DNA of 64,000 nt, from NCBI RefSeq assembly GCF_000312505.2, contig NZ_HG326226.1, positions 300,227 through 364,226 of the forward strand, given 5' to 3'. The number at the start of each line of letters is the position of its first letter. Within the stretch, counting starts at the first letter, position 1. A program made the translations under genes and the position numbers. Under the pieces are notes generated by a model. It searched no databases and was not told where the DNA came from. It saw nothing but the letters and a program-made list of their open reading frames with translations. Source of the stretch: Fenollaria massiliensis. GTDB taxonomy: Bacteria; Bacillota; Clostridia; Tissierellales; Peptoniphilaceae. Below are positions 9,335-16,878 of the stretch, in pieces.

Positions 9335-10638
9335 TGAAAGAGTTTTACATTGAAGATATGACCAGTCAGCTAAGGGGCGTTGCTAAGTCCGAGGGACTGG
9401 TCTATTTTATTAAAGGAGCCGTGCTTGGCGACACAGTCACAATCACAAACGAAGTGAAAAAGAAGAGCTTTATCGAGGCAGATGTATTGCAAATAGTCTC
9501 GCCATCGGAGTTTCGCGTGGACGGAGCAAGTGATGAGGCGATTTTATCCTCTCTTTCTTATGAAAAAGAATTCGAGTGGAAAGTTAATGGACTTAAGATG
9601 AATCTTAAGAAGATGGCTGGGCTTGACGTGGACGTAGAAGAATATATGGCGAAGACTTTAACACACTATAGAGACAATACACAGGTCAAAGTCGCTCGCG
9701 GATATAATGGTGAAGTAGCTATTGGTTATTTTGAAGAAGGCACAAATACAGTAGTCGATTCAGAAGAGATGCTCTACATGAATAAGGGAGCGCTTTCGGT
9801 TTACAAAGGACTTAGAAAATTTGTAAAAGAAAATTATAAGGGCTACGATTGGAAGGCAAAGAAAGGTGATATCAAGGACATAGTCTTTAGAAACAACGAA
9901 AAAGATGAGCTGATGATCACCTTTGTATCGCACGATGAAATTATTATCGATATTGAAAAATTAAAAGCAGCCATCGACATGAGTAAAGTCAAATCCATTT
10001 ATCTAAACATAAACGATAAATCAGATAAAGTTTTGTACGGAAGGAAATTCATTAAACTATATGGAGACGACTTTTTAAGCGTTAATATCTTGGGACTTGA
10101 TTTTAAAATATATCCGCAAACATTTTTGCAAGTAAATTTAGAGATGATGGACGTTTTATATAAAAAAGCACTTGAGTATCTAGGGGATGCATCGCAAATG
10201 GACGTTTTGGAGCTATACTCAGGCATAGGCACAATAAGCCTATGCGCCGCAAAAGAAGCAAAATCAGTCACAGCAGTCGAAGTCGTAGAAGCCTCAGTTA
10301 AAAGCGCAGACGAAAACGCTTTGGCAAATGGCATAAAAAACGCAAAATTCATACACGCCAAAGCAGAAGACGCGATAAATAGAGTATTGAAAGAAAAAAC
10401 TTACGACGCAGTCATCGTCGACCCGCCGAGAAAGGGCCTAGACAAAAAAGTAGTAGATATGCTAAAGACTAGCGACGTAGAAAAGATTGTATACATCAGC
10501 TGTAACCACGCAAGCTTAGCGAGAGACATCGCCTTGATGAGTGAGGTGTATAAAGTGGAGAGAGTAGCCGCAGTTGATATGTTTGCAAGAAGTGGACACT
10601 TGGAGAGCGTAGTATTGATGACAAGAGAAAATGAGTAA
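9334..10638 (+). CDS. rlmD: 23S rRNA (uracil-C5)-methyltransferase, RlmD/RlmCD family
   Basis: 434 residues. An N-terminal TRAM-like strand region is followed by the Rossmann methyltransferase core: LELYSGIGTISLCAA binds S-adenosylmethionine, DPPRKGLDKKVVDML is the family signature and YISCNHASLARD holds the nucleophilic cysteine that attacks uracil C6. The [4Fe-4S] cysteines usual in RumA-type enzymes between TRAM and the central domain are not seen, so this is a cluster-less version. It is the last gene of the Nudix-whiA-grdX unit. Confidence 0.88.
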   Translation: MKEFYIEDMTSQLRGVAKSEGLVYFIKGAVLGDTVTITNEVKKKSFIEADVLQIVSPSEFRVDGASDEAILSSLSYEKEFEWKVNGLKMNLKKMAGLDVDVEEYMAKTLTHYRDNTQVKVARGYNGEVAIGYFEEGTNTVVDSEEMLYMNKGALSVYKGLRKFVKENYKGYDWKAKKGDIKDIVFRNNEKDELMITFVSHDEIIIDIEKLKAAIDMSKVKSIYLNINDKSDKVLYGRKFIKLYGDDFLSVNILGLDFKIYPQTFLQVNLEMMDVLYKKALEYLGDASQMDVLELYSGIGTISLCAAKEAKSVTAVEVVEASVKSADENALANGIKNAKFIHAKAEDAINRVLKEKTYDAVIVDPPRKGLDKKVVDMLKTSDVEKIVYISCNHASLARDIALMSEVYKVERVAAVDMFARSGHLESVVLMTRENE

Positions 10639-10934
10639 CCAGACTTTGAAAGGCTTAAAATTAATAGGTGTATGATTTTTAGATTCAACAATAAGAGTCT
10701 GGAAATTTTGAAATTAGTTATCAGAAATGTTTTCTAAATACTTGTTTGCAGCAACACTATAAATATTATGAAAAGGTTGTAGCACCAAGTAGGTAAGCAT
10801 TTTCAATAATTTCCTCTTCGTTTCGCTTGCGGAAATTAAGAAAATTGCTTAACACTTTAGATATTTTGATAGGTTGTGTCAAAGGTATGGACGGGGAAGA
10901 ATAAGGTAAATTAGAATTTGTAAGGAAGATAATA
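10639..10934. other. Intergenic stretch without a supported gene
   Basis: About 300 bases between rlmD and the truncated ASCH gene. Only weak symmetry is seen (CCAGACT at 10639-10645 against AGTCTGG near 10696, and an AATTTCC/GGAAATT pair near 10810-10845). Frames are broken by stops and no ribosome site introduces a convincing reading frame; it may be decayed coding DNA. Confidence 0.4.
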
Positions 10935-11159
10935 ATGAACATGAGAGAACAAATTGAAAAATACATTAAAGAAAATCAATTAAATGTTAGTGATGAGTCT
11001 ATGTGGAGTTTTGATGAGAGTATTGAAGATGAACTGTTATATTTAATATCTCATGGAATAAAAACCGCCACATCTTCACTGTATAAATTTTATGAAATGG
11101 AAAATGAGGATTTACCAAAAGTTGGTAATTTAAGAAATAATAGCGCCTTGTGTATATTG
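10935..11159 (+). pseudogene. Truncated ASCH-domain gene next to the prophage
   Basis: The first 75 codons read as the N-terminal half of an ASCH-domain protein, a small RNA-binding-like fold. The stretch LISHGIKTATSSLYKFYEMENEDLPKVGNL is the conserved core. After about residue 66 the similarity fades and the frame runs to 11249 into the antisense 3' end of the integrase gene. AAGGAAGATAATA precedes the ATG. Prophage insertion or a later deletion probably removed the C-terminal half; it was not found on the far side near 43100-43350. Confidence 0.65.
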
Positions 11160-11197
11160 CTTGCTTTGAGGCTTGTTTCGTGCTTGTTTGTAATTAA

Positions 11198-12223
11198 TTA
11201 TAAATTACTTACTGCGTCTACGAGGTCTTTGGCTCTGTTTATTATATAGTACTTGTCGGTTGTATCGAAGTCTGTATGGCCAAGTATTCTTGTTATATAC
11301 TGCTTATTCAAAACGCTTGTATTGATCATGGTTGCGTATGTTCTTCTGCAAGCGTGGGAAGTTAGTTTACTCACTCCTGCTTGTTCTAGTGCTTTATAAT
11401 ATATTGTTTGACCTAGATACACATCTCGGTAGGCGACTCCTGGACTTTTCTCTATCAAGTATGTTTGGTTTTCTGTACATAATTGCTTTATTAATGGCAA
11501 TAGTCTATTGGGTATTGGTATGATACGATTCTTGCCTGATTCTGTCTTACTACCGTGGACTATAAAGTGCTCTTCGAGGTTAATGTACTCTATCTTACAA
11601 GTGGCAAGCTCGCCGATTCTCATTCCTGTATAGATAAGTATGATAGGGATCTCGATGTTTTTAACTTTGCCAAGGCTTGACCACATCTTTTGCACTTCTA
11701 TATCTGTAAATATCTTTTTCTCTTTAGGCGCTGTTCCTTTTGGTGTTACAAGTAGTTCTGCGTAGTTTGTTGGGATGTACTCTAGCCTAAGTGCTTCTTT
11801 GCATAACATACTCATCATGCTTCTAATACGTTTGATTGTGCTTTGAGATTTATCTTTGTAGCTGTTTAGCAAATCTTGCAAGATAAATAGGTTTAAATTC
11901 TTAAGCTTTACATTTTCAATTGGCTTAAGGTAGGTAAACATATTTTTATAGCTCTTTTTTGATCTCTCTGCGATGTTGTCAAAGTGCCAACTGCTCCAGC
12001 GTGTGTAGAGCTGCTTGATTGTTATGCTCTCTAGGGATATAGGGTTTTTGATGTAGGCGATGAGTGCTTCCTCTGCTTCTAGTCTTGTCTTGTATGTGCC
12101 TATGGTTTTTTGGCTGTAAATGCCTGTAACTGGATCATATGAGCCTGGTGCTTTTGCTTGATATGGACGTCTTCTTGTGCCGCTTAGCTTTATTATGGAT
12201 CCTGATCCGTTTGCTCTTCTCAT
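11198..12223 (-). CDS. int: Tyrosine-recombinase integrase of the prophage
   Basis: 341 residues. The C-terminal catalytic domain shows the R-H-R-H-Y set: TGMRIGELATC (first Arg), TSHACRRTYATM (His and Arg), ILGHTDFDTTDKYY (His and the nucleophilic Tyr). The N-terminus has an Arm-DNA-binding part (GSGSIIKLSGTRRRPYQAKAPG) and a SAM-like core-binding domain. The start is moved from 12253 to 12223, where AGAAAGGAGAAAATA precedes ATG. It catalyses integration into the host attB and reads toward the ASCH relic at the left prophage end. Confidence 0.92.
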   Translation of the reverse strand: MRRANGSGSIIKLSGTRRRPYQAKAPGSYDPVTGIYSQKTIGTYKTRLEAEEALIAYIKNPISLESITIKQLYTRWSSWHFDNIAERSKKSYKNMFTYLKPIENVKLKNLNLFILQDLLNSYKDKSQSTIKRIRSMMSMLCKEALRLEYIPTNYAELLVTPKGTAPKEKKIFTDIEVQKMWSSLGKVKNIEIPIILIYTGMRIGELATCKIEYINLEEHFIVHGSKTESGKNRIIPIPNRLLPLIKQLCTENQTYLIEKSPGVAYRDVYLGQTIYYKALEQAGVSKLTSHACRRTYATMINTSVLNKQYITRILGHTDFDTTDKYYIINRAKDLVDAVSNL

Positions 12224-12241
12224 TATTTTCTCCTTTCTATA

Positions 12242-12270
12242 TTGCAAAATCATCGAAAAAATGGTATAAT
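12242..12270 (+). promoter_or_regulatory. Promoter of putative small RNA 1
   Basis: TTGCAA (12242-12247), a 17-base spacer and TATAAT (12265-12270) with a TGG extension. It fires away from the integrase gene into a stretch with no open frame. Confidence 0.55.
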
Positions 12271-12276
12271 AGGCAT

Positions 12277-12346
12277 GAAAATAGCCTATTTGTGTGTGCT
12301 ATTTCAGACCGTGGCGTTCGTGGTGGGATGCACGGTCTTTTTATTT
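12277..12346 (+). ncRNA. Putative phage small RNA 1 (about 70 nt)
   Basis: Runs from the promoter at 12242-12270 to a terminator-like hairpin: GACCGTG at 12307 pairs with CACGGTC and is followed by TTTTTATTT. No ribosome site or credible frame lies within it. The terminal hairpin region recurs nearly identically at 12680-12719. Confidence 0.45.
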
Positions 12347-12442
12347 GACTTTTATTATAAAATAATGTATAATGTATATATTGTATCCCTTAGGTGTAGG
12401 ACTCTCCCCATACGAGATGTACCGAAACTAAGGGGTTTTTTA
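12345..12442 (+). ncRNA. Putative phage small RNA 2 with its promoter
   Basis: TTGACT (12345-12350), a 17-base spacer and TATAAT (12368-12373) predict a start near 12380. The product of about 62 nt ends at a stem CCCTTAG (12387-12393) against CTAAGGG (12428-12434) followed by a run of T. It has no reading frame. Promoter and terminator quality make a discrete RNA likely; its target is unknown. Confidence 0.5.
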
Positions 12443-12448
12443 TTTAAA

Positions 12449-12543
12449 CAAAAAAGCTCTAACAATATTTGTCAGAGCTTAAATGTAAGCGAAAACCTCG
12501 CTTCCTTCAGCTCTATTATATGTTATTATTTACTATATGTCAA
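12449..12543 (-). ncRNA. Putative phage small RNA 3 with its promoter
   Basis: On the minus strand TTGACA (12543-12538), a 17-base spacer and TATAAT (12520-12515) form a consensus promoter. The transcript from about 12508 contains the hairpin AAGCGA/TTCGCTT and ends at AGCTCTGACA/TGTTAGAGCT followed by six T. It converges tail-to-tail with small RNA 2. No frame is present. Confidence 0.5.
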
Positions 12544-12560
12544 CTTTTAATATAGCCTTA

Positions 12561-12668
12561 TAAAAGGACGAGAGGGAACGCTCCTTAACAAAGCATTCCC
12601 TCTCGTTGGCTAATAACACTGCCTCTATCCGTAAGTAAATAATAACAGATTTTAAATAGCTTTGTCAA
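12561..12668 (-). ncRNA. Putative phage small RNA 4 with its promoter
   Basis: Minus-strand TTGACA (12668-12663), an 18-base spacer and TATTAT (12644-12639) predict a start near 12632. The RNA ends at a 15-bp stem, ACGAGAGGGAATGCT (12606-12592) against AGCGTTCCCTCTCGT (12582-12568), with a short TTTT tail. No frame is present. Confidence 0.45.
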
Positions 12669-12679
12669 GTTTTATATAA

Positions 12680-12719
12680 ACCGTGGCGTTCGTGGTGGGA
12701 TGCGCGGTCTTTTTTATTC
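12680..12719 (+). repeat. Second copy of the ACCGTGGCGTTCG hairpin
   Basis: The ACCGTGGCGTTCGTGG block and the following GGGATGC(A/G)CGGTCTTTTT match positions 12309-12341 almost exactly. The copy overlaps the last codon and stop of the exonuclease gene on the other strand. No good plus-strand promoter is seen just before it, so it may serve as a terminator or be a recombination duplicate. Confidence 0.6.
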
Positions 12720-13916
12720 ATTTAATAATTCTAAGAACTCTTTCTCATTGATTATATTTATGTCTGCTTTACCTGCTTCGTTATAATCAATGGCTTGTTT
12801 TAATTTTCCTGTAGTACATCCAAAGTCTGCTACTACCAATATATTTGTCTTCATGGTAACGTTATCTTGATAGTTGCCTTTATTTGTAATAACTTTTTTA
12901 CCTGCTTCACACCTAGACATGCTTTCTAGGTTTCCTGTAAAACAAACGTTTTTACCATTTAATTTATCATTATCAATATAATTATCTGGAATGTATGTTT
13001 TTAACATCTGATAAGCATATTGATTTTCTCTTGAAATCTTAACATCATCAATGTTTAATGATATATAAGTTGGCAAGTCTGTTATGCCATATTCTTTTAT
13101 TAAATATTTATAATATGCGTCTGTTGTTATGCAGTCGTTTAAAGCATCATGTGAGCTTATTTCTATATTAAGTGTTGGTTTAATGTGTTCAAGTTTATAA
13201 TCTTCTCTGTAGTCATATTGCTTTGCTAACTGTAAAATATCAATAACTTGATTTTGCATATTATTTTCAAGCTCCACGTTGATCATTCTTGTATCAAAAG
13301 GCGCATTGTATATAAATACTGGCAAATCTTCCATGAAAGCTAAAAGACTTTGCATGTATTCTTTTGCGTGTTTATAATCTTTAACCATTTCATTTGTTAT
13401 TCCGTGTATTTCTGTATTGTTAATCTTTATATATGGCTTACAATACGTGTTAAATGTATCAACTACTTCTCCGTTACTAACTTTTATTGCACCTATTTGT
13501 ATTATGTCATCATACAAGTGGCTAAAGCCTGTTGTTTCTGTGTCTAGTACGATGTAACTACTTGGTAGTGGTATAGATGGTCCAGATGTATCGCGCCTTT
13601 CATATGGCTTTTTCTTAGACTTCGATTTCTTTGGTGATTTTATTTCTTTTGTAACACTATGATTAGTCTCTTTCTCTTCCTTAATCTTTCTTAGCTTTTC
13701 TTGGTTTATTTTTGCATTTTCGTTAGTCTTTTTTATCCACTTAGCAAACTTAGTTCTTCTTTTTTTGCTAATAACAACATAAATAATAGGAGTTACAAAC
13801 AGTACAAGTAAGAATTGATCAGCTGTCATATTTAGCTCTGCAACTAAAAATGAAAGGAATAAAAAATACAATATTATAAAAAGAAGTGTTTTGATTATTT
13901 TTTTTATCTTTTTCAT
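12714..13916 (-). CDS. Membrane-anchored DnaQ-like exonuclease with C-terminal BRCT domain
   Basis: 400 residues. Two hydrophobic helices (about 8-26 and 33-50) are followed by a basic linker (50-110), then a DEDD 3'-5' exonuclease: VLDTETTGF (Exo I), NAPFDTRMI (Exo II) and SHDALNDCITTDAYY (Exo III). Residues about 325-398 form a BRCT domain (KNVCFTGNLESMSRCEAGKKV..GNYQ..TNILVVADF). DnaQ-BRCT proteins are known in Firmicutes as DNA-processing nucleases; the membrane anchor is unusual. It lies 12 bases behind the repressor on the same strand, so it should be expressed in the lysogen, which hints at a maintenance or superinfection role (inference). Confidence 0.8.
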   Translation of the reverse strand: MKKIKKIIKTLLFIILYFLFLSFLVAELNMTADQFLLVLFVTPIIYVVISKKRRTKFAKWIKKTNENAKINQEKLRKIKEEKETNHSVTKEIKSPKKSKSKKKPYERRDTSGPSIPLPSSYIVLDTETTGFSHLYDDIIQIGAIKVSNGEVVDTFNTYCKPYIKINNTEIHGITNEMVKDYKHAKEYMQSLLAFMEDLPVFIYNAPFDTRMINVELENNMQNQVIDILQLAKQYDYREDYKLEHIKPTLNIEISSHDALNDCITTDAYYKYLIKEYGITDLPTYISLNIDDVKISRENQYAYQMLKTYIPDNYIDNDKLNGKNVCFTGNLESMSRCEAGKKVITNKGNYQDNVTMKTNILVVADFGCTTGKLKQAIDYNEAGKADINIINEKEFLELLNE

Positions 13917-13928
13917 AATACACCAACT

Positions 13929-14552
13929 TTATATTTCGTGATATACACCAACAAGTTCACCAAGTATTAAGAAATCACTTGTAACTATTGGTTCAAAGTT
14001 TGGATTAGAAGGTTGCAATACGGCATGATCATCTTTCAAGAAAAGTCTTTTTATCATAACTTCATTATTTTCCTTCAATAGAATTACTGCAATTTTTCCA
14101 CTTTCAACATAATTAGTTTTTCTTACAAAAGCTTTATCTCCATCGCAGATATTATCTCCTATCATACTATCTCCATTAACTATAAGAGCAAAGTCTGCAT
14201 TAGATACTTTTTTATCCATATAGAAGTAACCTTCAAAGTTTTGTTCGCACCAAATTCCATCTCCTGCGCACACATTGCCCAATATAGGCAATCTATTGAC
14301 TTTTATTATTGGCTCTGCATTTATATCCTGTAAATCCATTCCAAGTATATAGATTGGACTTACATCAAATATGTTTGCCAATTTACTTATTACGCTAGTT
14401 TTCATAGCACCAACATCACCCTTTTCATACCTGACTATTGTAGGGTGAGTGACTCCTAACTTTTCTGCGAGCTCTGTTTGAGTCATATTATTTAATAGCC
14501 TAAGTTCTTTTAATCTAGCTCCAGCTTTTTTATTAAGATCTGTATTTTTCAT
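13929..14552 (-). CDS. CI-like repressor, HTH plus S24 peptidase
   Basis: 207 residues. An N-terminal HTH_3 (RLKELRLLNNMTQTELAEKLGVTHPTIVRYEKG) is followed by a LexA/CI-type S24 domain: Ala-Gly cleavage site in NVCAGDG, catalytic Ser in NGDSMIG and Lys in SGKIAVILL. Such proteins keep the prophage silent and self-cleave upon RecA activation. It is transcribed leftwards from TTGCAT/TACAAT at 14613-14585, facing the early promoter across an operator-like repeat array. Confidence 0.92.
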   Translation of the reverse strand: MKNTDLNKKAGARLKELRLLNNMTQTELAEKLGVTHPTIVRYEKGDVGAMKTSVISKLANIFDVSPIYILGMDLQDINAEPIIKVNRLPILGNVCAGDGIWCEQNFEGYFYMDKKVSNADFALIVNGDSMIGDNICDGDKAFVRKTNYVESGKIAVILLKENNEVMIKRLFLKDDHAVLQPSNPNFEPIVTSDFLILGELVGVYHEI

Positions 14553-14584
14553 TTTAACACCTCACATATATATTTACTAATTAC

Positions 14585-14613
14585 ATTGTACACTTATTTT
14601 ATATAAAATGCAA
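14585..14613 (-). promoter_or_regulatory. Repressor promoter (PRM-like)
   Basis: On the minus strand TTGCAT (14613-14608), a 17-base spacer and TACAAT (14590-14585). Drives the repressor and probably the exonuclease. Confidence 0.6.
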
Positions 14614-14614
14614 T

Positions 14615-14670
14615 AAAATTTTATAAAAATAAAAAAAATTTTATAAAAATAAAAAAAATTTTATAAAAAA
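14615..14670. repeat. Operator-like 20-bp tandem repeats in the lysogeny switch
   Basis: Two full copies and a partial third copy of a 20-bp unit, each with a central TTTTATAAAA palindrome, lie between the two divergent promoters. Helical spacing (two turns) and symmetry fit cooperative binding by the CI-like and Cro-like proteins. Confidence 0.65.
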
Positions 14671-14673
14671 CTA

Positions 14674-14725
14674 TTGACAAAGCAAAAAATATATCATATA
14701 ATGTTCGTATAATAAACAATTTATA
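14674..14725 (+). promoter_or_regulatory. Early lytic promoter with downstream palindrome
   Basis: TTGACA (14674-14679), a 17-base spacer and TATAAT (14697-14702) form a consensus promoter. At the transcription start lies the inverted repeat GTATAAT..ATTTATAC (14706-14725), a likely extra operator. It leads the long early operon. Confidence 0.75.
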
Positions 14726-14751
14726 CAAAACAAAGAAAGGTGGTGTTCGAA

Positions 14752-14994
14752 ATGCAAACATTAAGTCTTACAAAAAAAATGGTGGACTTTGGCGATACTT
14801 ATGATGATTTAGCAAAAGCATTGGGAGTTAGTGTACAAACATTGTGCAATAAAACTGTCGGCAAAACAGAGTTTCTAAGAAGCGAAATCGAAACAATAAT
14901 TGAAAGGTATCAACTAACCCCTTGCGAGGTTATGGAAATTTTTTTTGCTTCAAAATGTACGGAAAATAAACATATCTTAAAACATGCCAAATAA
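14752..14994 (+). CDS. Small Cro-like DNA-binding protein
   Basis: 80 residues from the ATG at 14752, which follows GAAAGGTGG by eight bases; the longer frame from GTG 14740 overlaps that ribosome site. The sequence DTYDDLAKALGVSVQTLCNKTVGKTEF has the spacing of a helix-turn-helix. First gene of the early operon and divergent to the repressor, hence the Cro position. Confidence 0.7.
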   Translation: MQTLSLTKKMVDFGDTYDDLAKALGVSVQTLCNKTVGKTEFLRSEIETIIERYQLTPCEVMEIFFASKCTENKHILKHAK

Positions 14995-15029
14995 ATGTAC
15001 GAAAATCAAACAAAGGAGTGTGATTATTT

Positions 15030-15320
15030 ATGAATGAAGCAGTTGCTGATTGGAGTGATGAGGAGCATGTGAAGGCTTTAAGCCTTATTGAGGAGGCTGA
15101 AAGAAGGAAAAAGTTAATTTATTTCAGAACTCTTATCTATTACGTGACGGGCTACGATATTGCAAGTATTGATTATTTTGAACCTAGAAAGCAAATTATT
15201 GTTAGGTTTAAGGATGCATGCAGGGAGGTTTTATTTATCAACATACACACGGACAGTATTGAGGCTTGCACGTGTGAGGTGATAAGGCAGACGATAAATT
15301 ATGTGGAACGAAATGATTAA
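15030..15320 (+). CDS. Small early phage protein, unknown
   Basis: 96 residues, not recognised. The N-terminal third is helical and charged (SDEEHVKALSLIEEAERRKK); the rest has alternating hydrophobic strands (IDYFEPRKQIIVRFKDACREVLFINIHTDS). AAAGGAG lies before the ATG. The last 20 bases overlap the next gene. Confidence 0.6.
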   Translation: MNEAVADWSDEEHVKALSLIEEAERRKKLIYFRTLIYYVTGYDIASIDYFEPRKQIIVRFKDACREVLFINIHTDSIEACTCEVIRQTINYVERND

Positions 15321-15486
15321 AAAAATCTTAAAAACGATTGCTGAGGCTTTTGTAATGATCTATGAGATTATAAGCGATAACGAGTGGCTACAGTATATGA
15401 TCTACATTTATATAATGACTGTATTAGCGCTAAGTTTCGTGTTATTACAAGCTTGGCTAATAGTTTTTGTTTCAAAATTATCGTGA
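15301..15486 (+). CDS. Small single-pass membrane protein
   Basis: 61 residues (or 57 from the second ATG at 15313). A strong membrane helix spans about residues 31-57 (MIYIYIMTVLALSFVLLQAWLI). It overlaps the preceding gene by 20 bases and has only a weak ribosome site, so coupled translation is likely. Function unknown. Confidence 0.5.
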   Translation: MWNEMIKKILKTIAEAFVMIYEIISDNEWLQYMIYIYIMTVLALSFVLLQAWLIVFVSKLS

Positions 15487-15501
15487 GAAGAGAGGTGAAA
15501 A

Positions 15502-15810
15502 ATGAGAATGATGAAGATTAATTTTGACGCAATATTTCGAAAAATACTTAAAATCTTTGGAATAGTGAGTCCGTCAGAGATGATGATAACACATGCAGGA
15601 AAGTTTTGTGGCGAATTAGAAGAATTTGAGCAATGTAATACTTACGACGCGCAATACGCAAGTGGAGCTATAGATTGTATGAATATTGTTAGAGACGAAA
15701 TTATCAAATACAGACTTAACAATAGTGATGGTAGATATGATGATATCATATACAGATTACAAAAGGCCATAGAAGAGATTGTTAATATCACGGGGGTTGA
15801 ATATGAATAA
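15502..15810 (+). CDS. Early phage protein, member 1 of a repeated small-protein family
   Basis: 102 residues behind AGAGAGGTGA. The C-terminal 47 residues (AIDCMNIVRDEIIKYRLNNS..GRYDDIIYRLQKAIEEI..ITGVEYE) are clearly related to the proteins at 15803-16009 and 17805-17966. The final codons contain the ribosome site and start of the next gene. No function is known. Confidence 0.65.
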   Translation: MRMMKINFDAIFRKILKIFGIVSPSEMMITHAGKFCGELEEFEQCNTYDAQYASGAIDCMNIVRDEIIKYRLNNSDGRYDDIIYRLQKAIEEIVNITGVEYE

Positions 15811-16009
15811 AAAACTTAGCATAGCATACACTAATGGTGTTCTTGACTCTTTATACGCAATTGGCGAGGAAATTGGAAGATACCACGATAGAAACGTTGA
15901 TGGCTGCAATGATGAGATCATGAGTATACTAAGAAGTATTGAGAAAAAGATTGTGGAAGTCACAGGGGTCGATTATAAAGTCGATTATAAAATAGAACGA
16001 AATGATTAA
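15803..16009 (+). CDS. Early phage protein, member 2 of the repeated family
   Basis: 68 residues; the ATG at 15803 follows GGGGGTTGA, which lies inside the end of the preceding gene (eight-base overlap). It shares the pattern YTNGVLDSL..IGEEIGRYHDR..GCNDEIMSILRSIEKKI..VTGVDYK with its neighbours. Mostly helical. The open frame from 15779 has no better start. Confidence 0.65.
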   Translation: MNKKLSIAYTNGVLDSLYAIGEEIGRYHDRNVDGCNDEIMSILRSIEKKIVEVTGVDYKVDYKIERND

Positions 16010-16025
16010 AAGGAGGAAATTATTT

Positions 16026-16388
16026 ATGAATGAAGAAAACAAAGGACAAGAAAAGTTTGAAGGACAAATAGGATACCTTAAGTGGATTCCTCTAGAACAA
16101 CTAAAGTGGATTCCTCATAGGCCTGTTAAGTCTCATATTCAAGATGAGGACATAAGCAAGATTCACTTTGGAAGGATACGCTACATTACTCAAAGCAAGT
16201 CTAGAAGGGACGCGTTTAGAAAATTAGTAAAAGAAAAGGAGCTCAAGACTAATGACTTAACTTTAATCTTAAGCTCTATAGGTTTCAATCCTGAGGTATA
16301 CCACTACACTGTGCCTGGTGCTAGGTATAGGCACTACTTATACCAAGAAGATGCTATGAAAGAATTAGAAGACGATCTATATGAATAG
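16026..16388 (+). CDS. Early phage protein, unknown
   Basis: 120 residues from the ATG at 16026 (AAAAGGAGGAAATTATTT upstream); the frame extends to 16002 without a ribosome site. It contains a short direct repeat LKWIPLEQ/LKWIPHRP (residues about 18-33) and a basic middle (SKSRRDAFRKLVKEKEL). Its last 35 bases overlap the antisense gene tail-to-tail. Not recognised. Confidence 0.6.
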   Translation: MNEENKGQEKFEGQIGYLKWIPLEQLKWIPHRPVKSHIQDEDISKIHFGRIRYITQSKSRRDAFRKLVKEKELKTNDLTLILSSIGFNPEVYHYTVPGARYRHYLYQEDAMKELEDDLYE

Positions 16389-16866
16389 GTGGGATGAGTA
16401 GCGCTTCTTTTAACGGCTCATTGCTAAGACGTCCAGACCAATAATCTAAAGCAAGCTTGTGGCACTGTATGATCGTCTCGCCCTTAACGAGATTCATATC
16501 GCCTATGTGATAGTTTTCATGATCTATGCTTACTTCATAGATTTTGAAGAAAGGATATTTTAGCGCAAAGTTTATAGCGTCTTCTAATGATGTAAAAGCA
16601 AAGAAGCTTTGAAAGCGTGACGGCTTATCTGGGAAGTACATTCGCCTATATAGTTCGAAGATTTGTTCGGTAGATGTTTCTTTATGGAAGTCTTTGAATG
16701 ATTCTATGGCATACTGGTCGCCATGGAAGGATAGGCCGCCTGGGAAGAGTTCGAGAAGTGTTTCGTTTAACTCTGCTGGTAGTACGTGTGGATGTATTAG
16801 CTCGATGGTTTTTAGATTTTTGAGAGTATCTGTTCTATCGACATGGTAGAAAATCAAATTATTCAC
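16354..16866 (-). CDS. DUF2441-like protein, antisense moron gene
   Basis: 170 residues. The N-terminus NLIFYHVDRTDTLKNLKTIEL and the overall layout resemble DUF2441 proteins (recognition tentative). It is the only minus-strand gene inside the rightward early operon. It has its own ribosome site (AAGGAGGTGA) and an extended -10 (TGATATAAT, 16887-16879). That makes it a classic moron, possibly expressed from the prophage. ADP-ribosyltransferase-like folds have been suggested for such proteins, but no catalytic residues can be assigned here. Confidence 0.6.
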   Translation of the reverse strand: MNNLIFYHVDRTDTLKNLKTIELIHPHVLPAELNETLLELFPGGLSFHGDQYAIESFKDFHKETSTEQIFELYRRMYFPDKPSRFQSFFAFTSLEDAINFALKYPFFKIYEVSIDHENYHIGDMNLVKGETIIQCHKLALDYWSGRLSNEPLKEALLIPPIHIDRLLILS

Positions 16867-16878
16867 CTCCTTGTGATT

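Noticed and set aside
12242-12550. 102-codon plus-strand frame and other frames across the small-RNA cluster
   Set aside because: They run through promoters and terminator hairpins, lack ribosome sites and have no protein-like composition.
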